Assembly: GCA_026418715.1 (NCBI GenBank) | Contig: JAOAAV010000045.1 | Coordinates: forward strand, 1-41,802 | Direction of reading: 5' to 3' | From: Clostridia bacterium | Lineage (GTDB): Bacteria > Bacillota > Clostridia > UBA1381 | Length of the DNA: 41,802 nt | Shown here: positions 16,390-22,601 of the stretch, in pieces | Position numbering within the stretch: the stretch's first letter is position 1 | Layout: each line of letters begins with the position of its first letter | Notes under the pieces: generated by a model | Databases searched by the model: none | Told to the model about the DNA's origin: nothing | What the model saw: the letters and a program-made list of their open reading frames with translations, nothing else | Made by a program: the position numbers and the translations under genes

Positions 16390-17637
16390 TTAAAACTTTC
16401 TCGTAAATATATCGCTATGCTCAAGAAGGCTTTCCACCGTATCAAAACCGAGTCTATGCAGAAGTTCTATAACATAGGGATTGTCAATCGGTGTTTTATA
16501 TGTTGCTTCATCCCCGTATACATTTACATTGTCCCGCCCGCTGTCACGGTCAATAATTGCCTTAGGCCCGCCCACACATCCGCCGACACAGCCCATCCCT
16601 TCAAAGAAATTCGCATTCGTTTGCCCAGAAAGCAAAGAATTTATCATTTCCTTGCACGCGGGAACCCCATCCGCCTGCTGAGTGCGAACTGTAATTTTGC
16701 GGTTGGGATTGAGCCTATCTACTGTAGCTTTCACAGCCTCGCTTACGCCGCCAGTACGGGCGTATATTCTGCCAGCACGAGAAGAATGATCTCGTTCGCT
16801 TTCTTCCATTTTATCGAGTTCAATTTGCATTGCCTCGAAAACGTCCTTGATTTCCTGAAAGGTCAGGACAAAATCAATCGCGCCTTCCAAATCCTTTTCT
16901 CTTGCTTCAGCCTTTTTCGCCATGCATGGCCCCACAAAAACGGTAACGGCATCGGGATGAAGAACCTTTATGGCACGGCCTGCAGCAATCATTGGCGAAA
17001 CGGCGCCGGGGACGTGCGGCATAAGGTCATTGTAAATTTTTCGGATCATGGCAATCCACATGGGGCAGCAGCAGCTTGTGAGCTGATAATCTGATTCGGT
17101 CTGAATATTTTTGTCAAATTCAAGAGCCTCTTTTAACGTGAGAACATCGGCAAACAACGCAACTTCAATCATTCCGTCAAAACCCACTTTTTTGAGTGCG
17201 GAGCGCAGTTTGCCCGGAGTGACACTGCTTCCGAACTGTCCTAAAAATGCAGGCGCAACCAAGGCATAAACAAGCCCTTTGTGGGATTGTAAGGTTTTTA
17301 AAACGGAAATAATGTCACGGCTGTAAGTAAGTTTATTTAAGCTGCAGGCATCAATGCACGCATGACAGCCGACGCATTTTGACTCGTCTATGCCAATTCC
17401 ACCATCAGCTGCATAAATGGCGTCAAACTCACAGTCCGCGGCACATTTTCCCTGCCTGTCTTGCGAGCAGTCACAATCGCCTATGCGCCATACGACGGGG
17501 TGTTTTTCGGGGTGCAGTAGGCAATGAAGGTGCTTCGGGTCATAATGTCCGGCGAAAGCTTCTTCAATTTCACTTTCAGTTTTTCCAGCCGCAAAATTGG
17601 ATATTAACTTTAGGTACAGCTCTTTGAATGTAAGCAT
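16390..17637 (-). CDS. [FeFe]-hydrogenase-like protein with two N-terminal FeS motifs
   Basis: Predicted iron hydrogenase catalytic subunit, short monomeric type; 415 residues. All H-cluster motifs keep their cysteines: L1 TSCCCP (187-192), L2 GPCMAKKAE (C238), L3 EGMGCVGGC (C350 and C354). The TSCCCP/GPCxAKKxE variants resemble group B (CpIII-like) rather than the classical TSCCP/MPCxxKxxE of CpI. Two ferredoxin-like motifs precede them: a regular C88-x2-C91-x2-C94-x3-C98, and an unusual C55-x-C57-x7-C65-x3-C69. Function could be H2 evolution or uptake, or sensing. The ATG at 17637 has AAGGAGGAT upstream. It stands alone behind its own promoter; no maturation genes (hydE, hydF, hydG) are in the window. 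Confidence 0.85.
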   Translation of the reverse strand: MLTFKELYLKLISNFAAGKTESEIEEAFAGHYDPKHLHCLLHPEKHPVVWRIGDCDCSQDRQGKCAADCEFDAIYAADGGIGIDESKCVGCHACIDACSLNKLTYSRDIISVLKTLQSHKGLVYALVAPAFLGQFGSSVTPGKLRSALKKVGFDGMIEVALFADVLTLKEALEFDKNIQTESDYQLTSCCCPMWIAMIRKIYNDLMPHVPGAVSPMIAAGRAIKVLHPDAVTVFVGPCMAKKAEAREKDLEGAIDFVLTFQEIKDVFEAMQIELDKMEESERDHSSRAGRIYARTGGVSEAVKATVDRLNPNRKITVRTQQADGVPACKEMINSLLSGQTNANFFEGMGCVGGCVGGPKAIIDRDSGRDNVNVYGDEATYKTPIDNPYVIELLHRLGFDTVESLLEHSDIFTRKF

Positions 17638-17689
17638 TTTATCCTCCTTAGATTTTCCATATGATGAAATTATTATACTCTCTTAATCT

Positions 17690-17719
17690 ATTATAAAACC
17701 ATCTTTTGCATTTAGTCAA
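17690..17719 (-). promoter_or_regulatory. Promoter of the hydrogenase-like gene
   Basis: On the minus strand TTGACT (17714-17719), an 18-base spacer, then TATAAT (17690-17695). The start codon is about 53 bases downstream. Confidence 0.7.
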
Positions 17720-17874
17720 CATTATTTGAAAAAACATATAGAAAATTATGGTTGGAGAATAACCCAAAATACTATATACCTACATTTCAAAAAATTTTAA
17801 TCTTTCAAATAAAATTCAAAATATAGCAGCATGAGGAGGGATTACAAAAACAAATCGAAAAGGAGGATGCCTAT

Positions 17875-18098
17875 ATGGGTGACAAAAAGCTGCAGCGGCT
17901 TATATTCATTATTATCTGAAACGCTTAAAGCGCAAACTGGAGAATATGAAAAAGTCTTCCGCAGTCATTGTTGAAGAGCCTTCAAGATGCAAAAAGACTA
18001 TTGCCTGTTATTGGGTTGCATTTAATTTTACAACGAATTTTATAAGTATTCGCGAAAATATATTGATTTTTCTTTTAAGAGATGATATATTTATATAA
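17875..18098 (+). pseudogene. Possible small gene broken by a frameshift in an A5 run
   Basis: An ATG at 17875 with a perfect AAGGAGG (17860-17866, spacing 8) opens a frame that stops after 14 codons (MGDKKLQRLIFIII, TGA at 17917). If the A5 run at 17884-17888 had one more base, the frame would read MGDKKAAAAYIHYYLKRLKR, continue as a basic amphipathic stretch, and stay open to 18098 (about 74 residues). The Ala-rich to Lys/Arg-rich change looks protein-like. The last 30 codons are AT-rich and run into the next promoter, so the true end may be earlier. No family is recognised. It could be a decayed gene, a phase-variable or frameshifted gene, or an assembly error. Confidence 0.35.
18063..18091 (+). 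promoter_or_regulatory. Promoter of the repeat-protein/TrhA operon
   Basis: TTGATT at 18063-18068, a 17-base spacer and a TG-extended TATATT (TGATATATT, -10 at 18086-18091). The next start codon is 75-95 bases downstream. Confidence 0.5.
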
Positions 18099-18185
18099 TT
18101 AGGAGTGTGCGCATAATTATGAGATGTATGAAATCAAATTGCTGCACATAAAAGAGCATCTTATATGAAGGGAGAAAACGCACGG

Positions 18186-18863
18186 ATGAATCAAAAAAAA
18201 TCAAGGATTCAAAGAAGAGAAAATGCGCAGACGCAGCGTACTCATAAATACGTTGATAAAAGCAATGTGACGGCAAATATCATAGCCGCGGTGATTATTG
18301 TTGCTTTTTTAGGTTTGGGTGCGTATGCGGTTGGAGATAAAATAGCAAAAGACAAGCAAAACCAGGCTGCCCAAACACAGACGGGAACTACTCAAACGGA
18401 CGCTGCTCAGACAGATACGGAAAATGCACAGACGCAGACGGTAAAAACAGCGGCTGAAGGCGAGGGGATATCTGTAGCGGAGTATCTTGGAAAATACGGC
18501 CTGCCGGCGGATTTGTCGGAGGACACCACAATTGCGGAAGCGTATTCTCTTATGACTGTTGAAAATATCGCTAAGGTGAATGGAAAGAGTGTTGAGGAAT
18601 TCAGAACCGAGAATTTTGTTCCGGACAGTGTTTCAAACGATACGCCTTGGGGGGAGGCGGTCGAGGAGCTTCCGTTTAAGGCGATTGTGGGCGAAGAAAA
18701 TGTGGCTAAGATGAAGGAAACGTACGGCTTGCCTGACAGCATTACGGCGGAAACAAAATGGGCGGATGTAAGCCCGATTTTGCAGGAGAAGCAAGCAGAG
18801 ATCCAGCAAGCACAGCAGAATGCGTCGGCTGGAGAGGCTGCGGAGCAGAAGTCGGGAGAATAA
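18186..18863 (+). CDS. Membrane-anchored triple-repeat protein A, function unknown
   Basis: 225 residues. A basic N-terminus (KKSRIQRRENAQTQR) precedes one membrane helix at about 27-49, then a Gln/Thr/Asp-rich linker (about 56-87), so the bulk should lie outside the membrane. The rest holds three degenerate units: ISVAEYLGKYGLPADLSED, MTVENIAKVNGKSVEEF continuing to VPDSVSNDTPWGEA, and NVAKMKETYGLPDSITAET ending in KWADV. Each pairs a short helical segment with an LP-D-x-[VI]-[ST]-x-[DE]-T turn. The gene at 19615-20370 encodes a clear paralog with the same three units in the same order. The ATG at 18186 follows AAGGGAG by 11 bases; an ATG at 18165 is a weaker alternative. Such LP-D repeats occur in other clostridial membrane proteins, with no known activity. 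Confidence 0.8.
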   Translation: MNQKKSRIQRRENAQTQRTHKYVDKSNVTANIIAAVIIVAFLGLGAYAVGDKIAKDKQNQAAQTQTGTTQTDAAQTDTENAQTQTVKTAAEGEGISVAEYLGKYGLPADLSEDTTIAEAYSLMTVENIAKVNGKSVEEFRTENFVPDSVSNDTPWGEAVEELPFKAIVGEENVAKMKETYGLPDSITAETKWADVSPILQEKQAEIQQAQQNASAGEAAEQKSGE

Positions 18864-18939
18864 GGGTTTTCTCAAAATTAAGAAGCGAGCATCTATAGTC
18901 AGTAATGGTTTTTGAGGGCACAAATTGGGAGACGGTTTT

Positions 18940-19599
18940 ATGGACAATAAAAACAAGGCGATGTATACGGTGGGCGAAGAAATATTTAATGCCGTATCTC
19001 ACGGAATAGGGGCGCTTTTGTCAGCGGCGGCGTTTGCGCTGCTTGTTGTTTGTGCGGCGCTTTACGGGGACGGATATAGCATAGCCTCGGCAATTGTTTT
19101 CGGTACGTCTTTGGTTGTGCTTTATTCCATGTCTGCGGTATATCATATTGCAACTAATGCGACTGCAAAGTATGTGCTTAGGGTTTTTGACCACTGCTCA
19201 ATATTTTTGCTGATAGCGGGAACGTATACACCGTATCTTTTGGTGACTATACGCTCAGTTTTAGGCTGGACGATGTTCGGACTGATATGGGCAGCGGCGC
19301 TGGTGGGTGTTGTGCTAAATTGCATCAGTATGGAAAGGTTTCGTCGGACATCACTTATTTGTTATGTGTGTATGGGCTGGGCGATTGTATTCGCGATGAA
19401 GCCTATTGCGTCTGCAATGGAAAGTACGGGACTTGTGCTTTTGATTGCGGGTGGCATAGTTTATACCATAGGCGTCATATTTTATGTCATGAAAAAGTAT
19501 AAGTATATGCATTCGGTATGGCACTTGTTTGTGCTTGCGGGGAGCATATGCCATTATTTTTCAATACTTCTTTATGTATTGCCGAATTTAAAAAAATAG
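18940..19599 (+). CDS. trhA: Hemolysin III / TrhA family membrane protein (PAQR)
   Basis: Seven-helix integral membrane protein of the hemolysin III/PAQR superfamily, 219 residues. Diagnostic blocks are NAVSHGIGALLS near the N-terminus, SMSAVYHIA, the FDHCSIFLLIAGTYTPYLL segment and the C-terminal HSVWHLFVLAGSICHYFS, which together supply the Ser, Asp and His residues of the presumed zinc site. Despite the name, bacterial members are linked to membrane energetics and lipid homeostasis rather than haemolysis. ATG 18940 was chosen because GGGAG lies 8 bases upstream; a TTG at 18925 in frame is less likely. It lies between two paralogous anchored repeat proteins, 76 bases after the first and 15 before the second. 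Confidence 0.92.
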   Translation: MDNKNKAMYTVGEEIFNAVSHGIGALLSAAAFALLVVCAALYGDGYSIASAIVFGTSLVVLYSMSAVYHIATNATAKYVLRVFDHCSIFLLIAGTYTPYLLVTIRSVLGWTMFGLIWAAALVGVVLNCISMERFRRTSLICYVCMGWAIVFAMKPIASAMESTGLVLLIAGGIVYTIGVIFYVMKKYKYMHSVWHLFVLAGSICHYFSILLYVLPNLKK

Positions 19600-19614
19600 A
19601 AGGAGATAAATAAA

Positions 19615-20370
19615 ATGAGTGAAGACAATTTTCAGGAAAAAGAAGAGAATGAGAGCTTTGACAAGGTAGAAGAGAATGAAGTGTACGAGGCTGATTATGA
19701 AGCGTATGCGGATACTGAAGCTGAAGGAGCAGACGAGCAAGAGCCGGCTGTTTTGTATGCAGAGCAGAATGAGGAGGCTGCCGGAGATGCCGTAAAAAAT
19801 AATGCGCTTCCAAGGATTTTGGCGGCCGTGCTTGTTGTGTTGATTATTGCTGCAATAGTAATCACCGGTATTCTTTTCAGCGCCGGAGATATTTTCAAAA
19901 GAGGAAACAAATACAACAAAATGGGATATATTAACATAAGTGGCAGAACTCTGGCTGAGGTTGCACAAAGTTCGGGCAAAACCCTTGATGAATTTATTGC
20001 CGAGTACTCTTTGCCTACGGATATGCCGGGAGATACTACAGAGTCTGCCGCATATTACAGCATTCCTCTCAGCAAAATGGCAGAAATGAATGGAATGACC
20101 GTTGATGAGATTAAAGAGAGGCTGGAACTTCCTGACAGTGTTACGGGTGATACAACATGGGGTGAAGCAGAGGGCGAAGCCACATTGAGGGCCTATGTCG
20201 GCGAAGACTCCTTGGAAGAATTTAAGGAATACTATGGCTTTGGCGATGAGATTACGGCGGATACCAAATGGAAGGAAGTAAGAAATGTTGTTGATCAAAA
20301 GGCGCTGGAGGAGAGAATTGCGAGCGAGGCAGAGGCAAGTGAGAAGCCCGAGGGCGAAGCGGGGCAGTAA
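19615..20370 (+). CDS. Membrane-anchored triple-repeat protein B, function unknown
   Basis: 251 residues. An acidic N-terminal segment of about 60 residues (rich in Glu, Asp, Tyr) precedes a membrane helix at about 63-85 (ALPRILAAVLVVLIIAAIVI). The outer part repeats the plan of protein A: RTLAEVAQSSGKTLDEF with AEYSLPTDMPGDTT, then PLSKMAEMNGMTVDEI with LELPDSVTGDTTWGEA, then SLEEFKEYYGFGDEITADT ending in KWKEV. The two proteins align unit by unit and differ mostly at the N-terminus (basic in A, acidic in B). The RBS is AGAAGGAGAT, about 8 bases before the ATG. It is the third gene of the operon with trhA. No enzyme motif is seen; a protein-interaction or wall-binding role is a guess. Confidence 0.8.
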   Translation: MSEDNFQEKEENESFDKVEENEVYEADYEAYADTEAEGADEQEPAVLYAEQNEEAAGDAVKNNALPRILAAVLVVLIIAAIVITGILFSAGDIFKRGNKYNKMGYINISGRTLAEVAQSSGKTLDEFIAEYSLPTDMPGDTTESAAYYSIPLSKMAEMNGMTVDEIKERLELPDSVTGDTTWGEAEGEATLRAYVGEDSLEEFKEYYGFGDEITADTKWKEVRNVVDQKALEERIASEAEASEKPEGEAGQ

Positions 20371-20385
20371 AGATTAAGAGCGGCA

Positions 20386-20428
20386 GATAACTCGACAAGC
20401 AGTGCGAAACACTATTTGTTGAGTTATC
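20386..20428 (+). terminator. Hairpin after the repeat-protein/TrhA operon
   Basis: GATAACTCGACAA (20386-20398) pairs with TTGTTGAGTTATC (20416-20428) over 13 positions with one G-U. A weak T-rich tail (TTTGATT) follows. It probably terminates the operon. Confidence 0.65.
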
Positions 20429-20455
20429 TTTGATTAAAGTTTGTATTGCGGAGGG

Positions 20456-20592
20456 ACCTCTTAATAATTTAAAATTAGAAATGAGGTTGGATTTTTCAGA
20501 GGGAAATTGAGCCAAAGTGCTGTTTTTCTTCGGAAAACAGATTTGAAGACCAGTACCTGAAAGATAGTAGGGAGGGGATGAATCTGCCGAAG
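20456..20592 (+). promoter_or_regulatory. Structured leader region upstream of yebC
   Basis: No gene is seen in 20371-20687. Several helices can form. ACCTC (20456-20460) can pair with GAGGT (20483-20487). CTTCGG plus CAGATT (20528-20533 and 20538-20543, split by AAAA) can pair with AATCTG-CCGAAG (20581-20592), making a 12-bp helix with a four-base bulge. The segment AGGGGATGAATCTGCCGAAG recalls the AGGGGA...GCCGAAG core of lysine riboswitches, but the rest of that fold (P4, P5 and the GGAGxGCTA end) is not visible, so this is not called a riboswitch. Confidence 0.3.
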
Positions 20593-20599
20593 TCAAAAT

Positions 20600-20629
20600 G
20601 TTTTTACAAACTCAGTTTTTACAAACTCA
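20600..20629 (+). repeat. Tandem duplication, two exact 15-bp copies
   Basis: GTTTTTACAAACTCA occurs twice head to tail (20600-20614 and 20615-20629), about 60 bases upstream of the yebC start. A third, decayed copy may begin at 20630. Confidence 0.9.
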
Positions 20630-20687
20630 TTTTTCGAGATTTTAAATTCAGGGTTTCCTTAAAAAACGTTTCAAGGAGAGAATTTGA

Positions 20688-21431
20688 ATGTCGGGACATT
20701 CTAAATGGAGTACAATAAAGCGGAAAAAGGGTGCAAACGATGCTCAGAGAGCAAAGATATTCACTAAAATTTCACGTGAGATTATTGTTGCGGTAAAATC
20801 CGGAGGAGCGGATCCTGAAAATAATTCAAGGTTAAAGGATGCTATTGCAAAGGCACGTGCGAATAATGTACCCAATGATAACATAAACCGTACAATTAAG
20901 AAGGCTGCTGGTGAAAATGACGCGGACAACTATGAAAGCATTACTTATGAGGGTTACGGTCCGAACGGTGTGGCGGTTATTGTGGAAACCTTAACCGACA
21001 ACAGAAATCGTACGGCGGGAGATATGCGCCACTATTTTGATAAATTCGGCGGAAATCTCGGTCAAACAGGCTGTGTAAGCTTTTTGTTTGACAGAAAAGG
21101 GGTAATAGTTATTGAGAAAAATGCTTCTTTGGATGAGGATACCGTTACATTGGATGCATTAGAGGCAGGTGCGGATGATATTGACATAGAGGATGAATAT
21201 TTTGAAATTATCACGGCACCGGATAGCTTTGATAAGGTGCGGAGCAGTTTGGAAACGAAATATGTGGTTTCCTCGGCAGAGATAAGACTAATTCCACAAA
21301 CTATGGTGGATTTGACGGATGAGAAGCAAATTCTTATGATGAACAGGCTTTTGGAGGCTCTTGAGGATAACGATGATGTTCAAGAGGTTTATCATAACTG
21401 GAATACGCCCGAGGAAGATGATGAGGATTAA
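20688..21431 (+). CDS. yebC: YebC/PmpR family protein (TACO1-like)
   Basis: Cytoplasmic protein of the YebC/TACO1 family, long annotated as a transcriptional regulator; recent work links several members to relief of ribosome stalling at proline-rich stretches. The 247 residues begin with the hallmark MSGHSKWSTIKRKKGANDAQRAKIFTKISREI, followed by the NVPNDNINRTIKKAAGE segment and the acidic middle and C-terminal domains (YEGYGPNGVAVIVETLTDNRNRT, LEALEDNDDVQEVYHN). Length is typical. The RBS is AAGGAGAG about 9 bases upstream. It is followed by a terminator. Confidence 0.96.
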   Translation: MSGHSKWSTIKRKKGANDAQRAKIFTKISREIIVAVKSGGADPENNSRLKDAIAKARANNVPNDNINRTIKKAAGENDADNYESITYEGYGPNGVAVIVETLTDNRNRTAGDMRHYFDKFGGNLGQTGCVSFLFDRKGVIVIEKNASLDEDTVTLDALEAGADDIDIEDEYFEIITAPDSFDKVRSSLETKYVVSSAEIRLIPQTMVDLTDEKQILMMNRLLEALEDNDDVQEVYHNWNTPEEDDED

Positions 21432-21457
21432 AAAAGTGTGCTTTGGCACGCTTTTTT
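21431..21457 (+). terminator. Intrinsic terminator after yebC
   Basis: AAAAAGTGTGC (21431-21441) pairs with GCACGCTTTTT (from 21446) around a 4-base loop, ending in a T6 run. Confidence 0.88.
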
Positions 21458-21472
21458 AGGATTATGTAAAAT
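21443..21472 (+). promoter_or_regulatory. Possible promoter overlapping the yebC terminator
   Basis: TTGGCA at 21443-21448 and TAAAAT at 21467-21472 with an 18-base spacer. It would drive the hypothetical gene at 21496 and the genes behind it. The match is modest. Confidence 0.35.
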
Positions 21473-21495
21473 GTATATCAGAAGGAGGGAGTGTT

Positions 21496-22584
21496 ATGAA
21501 GCGAAAAGTATGGATATGTCCAGCTGTTGCACTCTTTATTTTTTCCGTGATATACTTGATGCCTAATCCGGTGCTTCGTACAATTGCCCCGAAAAGATAT
21601 ATATTTTTGTGCATGACAAATACCGTAAAGGAGCTTTTTTTGGATGAAAAATTTAAACCGTCGTCTCTTGAAATAGGGCTTTTGGACGGAAGCTTTTCGG
21701 CAAAAACGGTAAATACAGAGGAACGTCAAACTTTTTCATGTCAAAGTTTTTTTGATGGCAGCAAGGGCTTTAGAAAAAATTCGGGAGTTATACAAAAATA
21801 CTTGTCCTTAAAGAGCATATATAGGGATTGTGTAAACGTAAAAAAGAGCGATAAAAAGGACTTTTCCGTGATAGGAGATGGCGGCTTTCTTACGGCGTAT
21901 GGATGGCATATTGATTTCAAACCCGACTTTAAAAAGAAGCTTATGCAGCGTATCAGCGAAGCGGTCGATGACAGCTTGGTTATTGAAGGGTTACAGATGG
22001 TTTTAGATGCTGTGTCCAATGATGCGGTCATTACCGTTTATACCGATAAAAAGCATAGAATTATGAGTCTTTGCGCCGATTTTGACTGCAATCAACAAAG
22101 TGTTTTTGCACAAATTACTCTGAAAAATCAAGAAACACTCATTAATGATATAACTTTTTCCTGCAATATCGGGAAGGAAATTACAGTTAATATCCGCTCA
22201 AGCGGAAATCATTCGGGGGAAAACTTTACGGATGAAACTGACGTAGATGTCCTTTCGTATTTTGTAAAGGCGGCACAGCTTCACTCAAGCATAAATGCCG
22301 ATTCGCTCGGGAACAGCTTTAATGTTTGCATGAGTGGGAAAATTCTTGGGAAAACGGTTGGCGGGGATGCGTCAGGTAGTGTCGGTGAGGACGGCTTTGA
22401 CGGAATTTTTACAATCAGAAAAGAAAACAAAGAGGATATTAAGCTTCACATAAATTACAAAGAATATAACGGGTCGTATGTAAGAGATGAGCCTTTTGAC
22501 AAATTAGAAACTCTTACCGAGAAGGAACGGGATAATGTGGTAGATTGGTTTGAAACGTTTATAAAAAATTCGGTTATCAATTAA
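21496..22584 (+). CDS. Anchored or exported protein of unknown function
   Basis: 362 residues that I do not recognise. A short basic start (MKRK) and hydrophobic segment (about 5-24) look like a signal anchor; there is no lipobox. The exported part alternates short strands and charged loops, with FSVIGDGGFLTAYGWHIDFKPDFKKKL, LVIEGLQMVLDAVSNDAVITVYTDK and GKILGKTVGGDASGSVGEDGFDGIF as its most distinctive stretches; the overall pattern suggests a mostly beta lipoprotein-like fold. The RBS is AGAAGGAGGG before the ATG at 21496. It is followed after 17 bases by the large YhgE/Pip protein, so the two probably work together at the membrane. Confidence 0.75.
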   Translation: MKRKVWICPAVALFIFSVIYLMPNPVLRTIAPKRYIFLCMTNTVKELFLDEKFKPSSLEIGLLDGSFSAKTVNTEERQTFSCQSFFDGSKGFRKNSGVIQKYLSLKSIYRDCVNVKKSDKKDFSVIGDGGFLTAYGWHIDFKPDFKKKLMQRISEAVDDSLVIEGLQMVLDAVSNDAVITVYTDKKHRIMSLCADFDCNQQSVFAQITLKNQETLINDITFSCNIGKEITVNIRSSGNHSGENFTDETDVDVLSYFVKAAQLHSSINADSLGNSFNVCMSGKILGKTVGGDASGSVGEDGFDGIFTIRKENKEDIKLHINYKEYNGSYVRDEPFDKLETLTEKERDNVVDWFETFIKNSVIN

Positions 22585-22601
22585 CGAAGGCTGGTGATTT
22601 G

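Noticed and set aside
17831-17974. Third-frame 47-codon ORF (starts MRRDYKNKSKRR)
   Set aside because: The ATG has no ribosome binding site upstream, and the AGGAGG runs within it fit better as the RBS of the start at 17875.
18120-18150. Tiny Cys-containing leader frame (MRCMKSNCCT) before repeat protein A
   Set aside because: RBS spacing to its ATG is about 14 bases and there is no attenuator hairpin after it, so a leader peptide is not supported.
19588-20298. Leftward 236-codon frame opposite repeat protein B
   Set aside because: Lies antisense to a gene whose paralog supports the plus-strand frame; no RBS or family match.
20530-20592. Lysine riboswitch call
   Set aside because: Only the AGGGGA and GCCGAAG fragments match; the downstream helices and closing GGAGxGCTA element are absent and the following gene is not lysine-related.
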